Translations under genes and position numbers: made by a program
Notes under the pieces: generated by a model
The model's input: the letters and a program-made list of their open reading frames with translations, nothing else
Databases searched by the model: none
What the model was told of the DNA's origin: nothing
Assembly: GCA_016703745.1 (NCBI GenBank)
Contig: JADJBK010000006.1
Location: 310,001-374,000 of the forward strand
Source: Nitrosomonas sp.
Lineage (GTDB): Bacteria > Pseudomonadota > Gammaproteobacteria > Burkholderiales > Nitrosomonadaceae
Length of the DNA: 64,000 nt
Direction of reading: 5' to 3'
Shown: piece by piece, positions 60,067 through 64,000 of the stretch
How positions within the stretch are numbered: the stretch's first letter is position 1
How the letters are laid out: each line of letters opens with the position of its first letter

Positions 60067-61101
60067 ATGATAACCCTATCGGCAAAAATGGCTTATCCCC
60101 GCCAGCAGCAGGGCCTGACGCTGGTGGAAATTATGGTGGCGCTGACAATCGGTATGGTCTTGCTGGGTGGTGTCATCACCATTCTGGTATCCAGCCAGCA
60201 AACCTACCGGGTCAACGAAGCGCTGGCGCGCATCCAGGAAAACTCACGCTTTGCTTTTCAGTTGCTGAGCCGGGATATCCGAATGGCGGGCTACATGGGG
60301 TGCGTGGGCGAGGGTACCGTGCCGGTTAACACTCTGAACAATTCAACCGATTATTTATGGAATTTCGGTCAGCCGATCCAGGGATATGAAGCCACTGACA
60401 GTAGCTGGATGCCCGCACTGCCAACAGAAATTACCAGCCCGCTGAGTGGGCGCGATATTCTGATACTGCGCGGGGTGGATGGGTCGGATACCCGTGTCAT
60501 TTCGCATCCAGGAGGCGGTGTTGACGGGCCGGGCTCGGCTAATCTCAAGGTAACGGCTGGCAGTGGCCTGCAAGATAATGACATCGTGCTGGTAACGGAT
60601 TGCCTGGCAGCGGCCGTTTTCCAGATTACGAATATCAGCACGTCCGCCGTGCAGGATAACATCGTGCATGACACCGGTACTGGCGTGCCAGGGAATGCAA
60701 CCAAAAATCTGGGGCAATCCTTTGAGGGCGGGGAGGTCGTCAGAATATCCACGCGCAGCTACTACGTGCGCACCAATCCCAACGGCAATGCTGCGCTTTA
60801 CTGGAGGCAGGGAAATACCGCCGCCGAAGAGTTGGTGGAAGGTGTCGAAGAGATGCAGATTGATTATGGCGTGGATACGGATGGTAACCGGGCGGCTGAT
60901 GTCTACCAAACCGCTGACCTGGTGGTTGACTGGGAAAATGTTGTCAGTGTCCGCATCAATCTGCTGATGCAATCAACGGAAGACAACATTACCAGCCAGC
61001 CCCAGACGTATACCTTTAATGGCACCGTGACCACACCGGCTGATCGCCGCCTGCGAAAAACCTATTCGACGGTTATTGCATTGCGTAATCGTACTTCTTG
61101 A
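60067..61101 (+). CDS. pilW: Type IV pilus assembly protein PilW
   Basis: 344 residues. Prepilin leader ending QQQG, then LTLVEIMVALTIGMVLLGGV, a Glu-5 minor pilin. Further PilW text is FAFQLLSRDIRMAGYMGCVG and a C-terminal segment with LRKTYSTVIALRNRT. Links the pilin complex to PilY1 in the initiating tip complex. Three bases separate its stop region from the pilX ribosome site. Confidence 0.92.
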   Translation: MITLSAKMAYPRQQQGLTLVEIMVALTIGMVLLGGVITILVSSQQTYRVNEALARIQENSRFAFQLLSRDIRMAGYMGCVGEGTVPVNTLNNSTDYLWNFGQPIQGYEATDSSWMPALPTEITSPLSGRDILILRGVDGSDTRVISHPGGGVDGPGSANLKVTAGSGLQDNDIVLVTDCLAAAVFQITNISTSAVQDNIVHDTGTGVPGNATKNLGQSFEGGEVVRISTRSYYVRTNPNGNAALYWRQGNTAAEELVEGVEEMQIDYGVDTDGNRAADVYQTADLVVDWENVVSVRINLLMQSTEDNITSQPQTYTFNGTVTTPADRRLRKTYSTVIALRNRTS

Positions 61102-61118
61102 TCACTGGAGACCAAAAA

Positions 61119-61631
61119 ATGCCGACATCAACAAAACAGCAGCGTGGCGTGGTACTCGTCACCGGGCTGATTTTTCTCGTCATTCTGACGTTATTGGGGA
61201 CGACTGCGCTGCAGGGCACCGTGCTGGAAGAGAAAATGGCCGGCAATCTGCGCGACGAGACGCTCGCCCTGCAGGCAGCGGAAGCGGCGTTACGTTCAGG
61301 CGAAATTTTTCTGGAGCAGGTCACGCTTCCAGTATTTGCAGGTTCAGATGGGCTTTATCACTATGCCAGTGACGCCACGGCTGCGCCAGATCCCAAAAAC
61401 TGGAGTAGCTGGGAATCCATTGGGCTTGCGGCGGGCAGCAGCATGGATGGCGTTGCCAGCCAGCCACGCTACATTATTGAGCAACTGGCGAATGTTCCGC
61501 AGCAAGGCAACAAAGGAAGCGCGCAGCAATCCGGAACATCCCCCGATGACGAGATGTTTCGCATTATTGCACGCGGCGTGGGAGGGACGGCAAGCGCAGT
61601 CGTGATCCTGCAAAGCACGTATCGCCGTTAA
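61119..61631 (+). CDS. pilX: Type IV pilus assembly protein PilX
   Basis: 170 residues from the ATG at 61119 (GGAG 9 nt upstream; an in-frame TTG at 61098 is less likely). N-terminus KQQRGVVLVTGLIFLVILTL, then LQGTVLEEKMAGNLRDETLA and LQAAEAALRSGE, diagnostic for PilX. The N-terminal helix lacks the Glu-5 of other pilins, as normal in this family. 20 bp before the PilY1 start. Confidence 0.92.
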   Translation: MPTSTKQQRGVVLVTGLIFLVILTLLGTTALQGTVLEEKMAGNLRDETLALQAAEAALRSGEIFLEQVTLPVFAGSDGLYHYASDATAAPDPKNWSSWESIGLAAGSSMDGVASQPRYIIEQLANVPQQGNKGSAQQSGTSPDDEMFRIIARGVGGTASAVVILQSTYRR

Positions 61632-61651
61632 TGAACAACAAGGAGCGCAAG

Positions 61652-64000
61652 ATGAGAACGATTTACTCCCTGCCAGGAATCAGTGTTTTGTTATGTCTGC
61701 TGGCGCTGGTTTGGGCGCCGATACGGGCGCAGGCAGCCCTGGCTTTGTCGGATGTGCCCCTTTTTCTAACGACGGCGGTTGATCCCAACGTGATTTTCAC
61801 GCTGGACGATTCCGGCTCGATGCAGTTCGAAATCATGCCGGATGAGCTGATAATCAGTGATACAAGATATGTTTTTCCCCGTGCTGATGGTATTTACGGC
61901 AGCACTGACTATCAGAATCGGGTAGTGGGATTTGATGCCGATAACTGGCGCAGCGCATCATTACGCTCCAGCGATGTCAACAAAATTTATTACAACCCGG
62001 CGGTGCGTTATCTGCCGTGGAGCAATGCGGATGGCACCTTGATGGCGAATGTTTCGCCGACTTGCGCGCCCCATAATCCGTTCAACACTGCCAAAGGTTG
62101 TCGTGATCTGACGCTGAACAATACCCAGAATGCACGCTGGTTACAGAAGGAGGGAGTAGTAACTGATTTTGAGGACAGAACATTTTATCCCGCCGTCTAT
62201 TTCCGCTACAACAGCGGCGCAGTCAACTCCACCAGCAGTTATACCCGGATCGAAATCAAATCCAGCGTCAGCAGTTATGATGGCAGCGCGGAGCGTACCG
62301 ATTGCACTGCCGCGCCAATTTGTACTTACGCGGAAGAAATCCAGAATTTCGCCAACTGGTATAGTTACTACCGTTCCCGGATATTGCTTTCACGTGCGGG
62401 AGTGGGGCGCGCCTTTACCCTGCAGGGCAACAATATGCGGGTGGGGTTTGGCGCGATCAACAAAAACAGCAGCACCATAGATGGCATCTCGACCCCCACC
62501 CTGATTACCGGAGTCAGGCAGTTTGCGGGTGCGAACCGGGATGATTTTTTCGCAAAGCTCTACGGACATACCATTCCAGCAGCGGGTACGCCATTGCGCA
62601 AGGCCACGCAAAGTATCGGTGACTATCTGAAACGTACCGATGAGAAGGGGCCGTGGAGCACGACTCCCGGAGAAAATGGCGGCACCCAGCCGGTTTGTCG
62701 GCAAAACTACCATATTCTAATGACCGATGGCACCTGGAGCGGATCGGATCCTTCCGGCATAGATAATTCGGATAATACTGCGGGCAGCACGCACGTTAAC
62801 CATTTTCCGAATGCCTCTCCGGCCAGCTACCAATATTCACCGGCGCCACCTTATGCGGATAACCACAGCAACACCCTGGCGGATGTGGCAATGCATTACT
62901 GGAAAAATGATCTGCGGCCCGATTTGAACAACAAAGTGCCGACCAATGCTAAAGACCCTGCTTTCTGGCAACACATGGTGAATTTTACCGTTGGATTGGG
63001 CGTGAGCGGCTCGTTAAGCGAACTGCCTGCCAGCGCAAGTGGCTGGCCAGACCCCGCAGTGAGTTCCCTTCATAAAATTGATGACTTATGGCATGCGGCG
63101 GTCAACAGCCGGGGAGAATTCTTCAGCGCGCAGGAGCCCGCTGCTTTTGCCAGCGGATTGAGCAATGTACTGGTAAACATTACTTCAAGAACCAGCTCGG
63201 CGGCGGCAGTCACGACCAATACCAGCCGGCTGAACACCGGCGCGCAGATTTATCAGGCCAAATTTAACAGCGCCGACTGGAGCGGACAATTGTTTGCATT
63301 TAATCTGCAACCGGACGGATCACTCGGCGCAGTGCAATGGGAAGCTTCCAGCCAGTTGCCGGGGCACGCCAGTCGCAAGATTTTTACGCATAACGGCTCA
63401 ACCGGGCTGGCGCTTACTGCTGCCAGTTTTTCATCATTGTCCACGGCGCAGCAAACGGCGTTAAACAGGAATATCCTCGGTGTCGATGACGGCAAGGGGA
63501 TGTTGCGGCTCAACTGGCTGCGTGGGGACAGAAGCAGCGAAATGGCAATGGGCGGCACCTTCCGCAACCGCAACAGCGGATTGCTCGGCGATATCATTAA
63601 TTCAGATTTGTTGTACGTCAAGGCATTGAATTTTAATTATAATTCCATGCCTGTGGGTACACCAGGCCAGGAGAGTTACCAAGCCTATGTGCTCGCCAAC
63701 AAAAATCGCTTGCCGGTTGTCTACACCGGCGCCAACGACGGTATGCTGCATGCGCTGAATGCAGATACCGGTCAGGAGTTGTTTGCCTATGTTCCTGCTG
63801 CGGTTTATCCCAATCTGAGCAAGCTGACGGCAGCCGATTATGCGCATCGTTATTTTGTCGATGGGAATACTTATGCGGGCGATGCTTATATTGATTCCTC
63901 GTGGAAGACAGTTTTGCTGGGCGCGCTTGGCGGGGGTGGAAAAAGTATTTTTGCACTCGATATTACCGATCCAGTCAACTTCTCGGCCCCGGATATCTTG
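61652..64000 (+). CDS. pilY1: Type IV pilus tip adhesin/assembly factor PilY1 (3' end outside window)
   Basis: Frame open from the ATG at 61652 (AAGGAG upstream) to the window edge, 783 residues. Signal peptide ISVLLCLLALVWAPIRAQA. The N-terminal region has VIFTLDDSGSMQFEIMPDE, a DxSGS metal-ion (MIDAS) motif of a von Willebrand A-like domain. The later YTGANDGMLHALNADTGQEL and AALGGGGKSIFALDITDP-type text (GALGGGGKSIFALDITDP) marks the start of the C-terminal beta-propeller. The stop and most of the propeller lie beyond base 64000. Last visible gene of the minor-pilin operon. Confidence 0.93.
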   Translation, partial: MRTIYSLPGISVLLCLLALVWAPIRAQAALALSDVPLFLTTAVDPNVIFTLDDSGSMQFEIMPDELIISDTRYVFPRADGIYGSTDYQNRVVGFDADNWRSASLRSSDVNKIYYNPAVRYLPWSNADGTLMANVSPTCAPHNPFNTAKGCRDLTLNNTQNARWLQKEGVVTDFEDRTFYPAVYFRYNSGAVNSTSSYTRIEIKSSVSSYDGSAERTDCTAAPICTYAEEIQNFANWYSYYRSRILLSRAGVGRAFTLQGNNMRVGFGAINKNSSTIDGISTPTLITGVRQFAGANRDDFFAKLYGHTIPAAGTPLRKATQSIGDYLKRTDEKGPWSTTPGENGGTQPVCRQNYHILMTDGTWSGSDPSGIDNSDNTAGSTHVNHFPNASPASYQYSPAPPYADNHSNTLADVAMHYWKNDLRPDLNNKVPTNAKDPAFWQHMVNFTVGLGVSGSLSELPASASGWPDPAVSSLHKIDDLWHAAVNSRGEFFSAQEPAAFASGLSNVLVNITSRTSSAAAVTTNTSRLNTGAQIYQAKFNSADWSGQLFAFNLQPDGSLGAVQWEASSQLPGHASRKIFTHNGSTGLALTAASFSSLSTAQQTALNRNILGVDDGKGMLRLNWLRGDRSSEMAMGGTFRNRNSGLLGDIINSDLLYVKALNFNYNSMPVGTPGQESYQAYVLANKNRLPVVYTGANDGMLHALNADTGQELFAYVPAAVYPNLSKLTAADYAHRYFVDGNTYAGDAYIDSSWKTVLLGALGGGGKSIFALDITDPVNFSAPDIL

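Overview
The window is about 48% GC by eye. Its proteins look like those of a betaproteobacterium, most likely a Nitrosomonadaceae/Nitrosomonas-type chromosome. That placement is inferred from overall protein character and gene combinations (DUF3619 next to an ECF sigma factor, paired cyanophycin synthetases with an ABC transporter and DUF1854, an exosortase-associated acyltransferase, c-type cytochromes). No ammonia-oxidation marker lies in the window, so it is not proven.

Layout. 1-2.0 kb: fliN (partial), fliM and fliL on the minus strand. 2.1-3.6 kb: an ornithine-decarboxylase-type gene behind a good sigma70-like promoter and a 21-codon leader ORF that has an almost perfect Shine-Dalgarno sequence. 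3.6-6.4 kb: a membrane acyltransferase, then an ECF sigma factor overlapping a DUF3619 protein whose acidic tail is a 16-residue repeat. 6.6-14.4 kb: the cyanophycin locus (ABC transporter, DUF1854, a divergent CphA-like protein, a full-length CphA), followed by an IS3-family remnant. 15.2-23.1 kb: housekeeping genes murJ, aroK, an MliC-like lipoprotein, trhP and dnaE.

23.1-26.3 kb is the most unusual stretch. It holds a tyrosine transposase of the REP-associated type (RAYT), a decayed second copy, and a roughly 1.7-kb array of 260-bp units. Each unit carries one GTAG-plus-hairpin REP element. The array ends against the 3' end of a pilin gene.

26.3-46.2 kb: pilA, a fused LplT-PlsC-Aas phospholipid acyltransferase, nrdAB with an NrdR-like box, mltD, an exosortase-type acyltransferase, a LolA-like/ABC-ATPase/outer-membrane-protein group without a permease, mltA, a Nif3-family gene, a DegS-like protease and flhDC. 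46.5-50.6 kb: ftsH, two c-type cytochrome genes and a tRNA-Val. 51-56.4 kb: nudB, aspS, fmdB, manC-type and wecB (tRNA charging plus sugar-nucleotide supply). 56.7-58.9 kb: a DUF2780 lipoprotein, a hicBA module with a shortened hicA between 37-bp direct repeats, and a two-part YeeE/YedE transporter. 59-64 kb: the minor-pilin operon fimT-pilV-pilW-pilX-pilY1, with pilY1 running off the end.

Functional themes are motility (flagellar switch, FlhDC, type IV pili), nitrogen storage and polyamine synthesis, envelope and peptidoglycan turnover, and central information processing. The strongest candidates for something not well described are the RAYT/REP amplification, the leader ORF of the decarboxylase, and the divergent CphA-like protein with its dedicated transporter. 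Calls rest on recognition of motifs in translated sequence; no database search was run.
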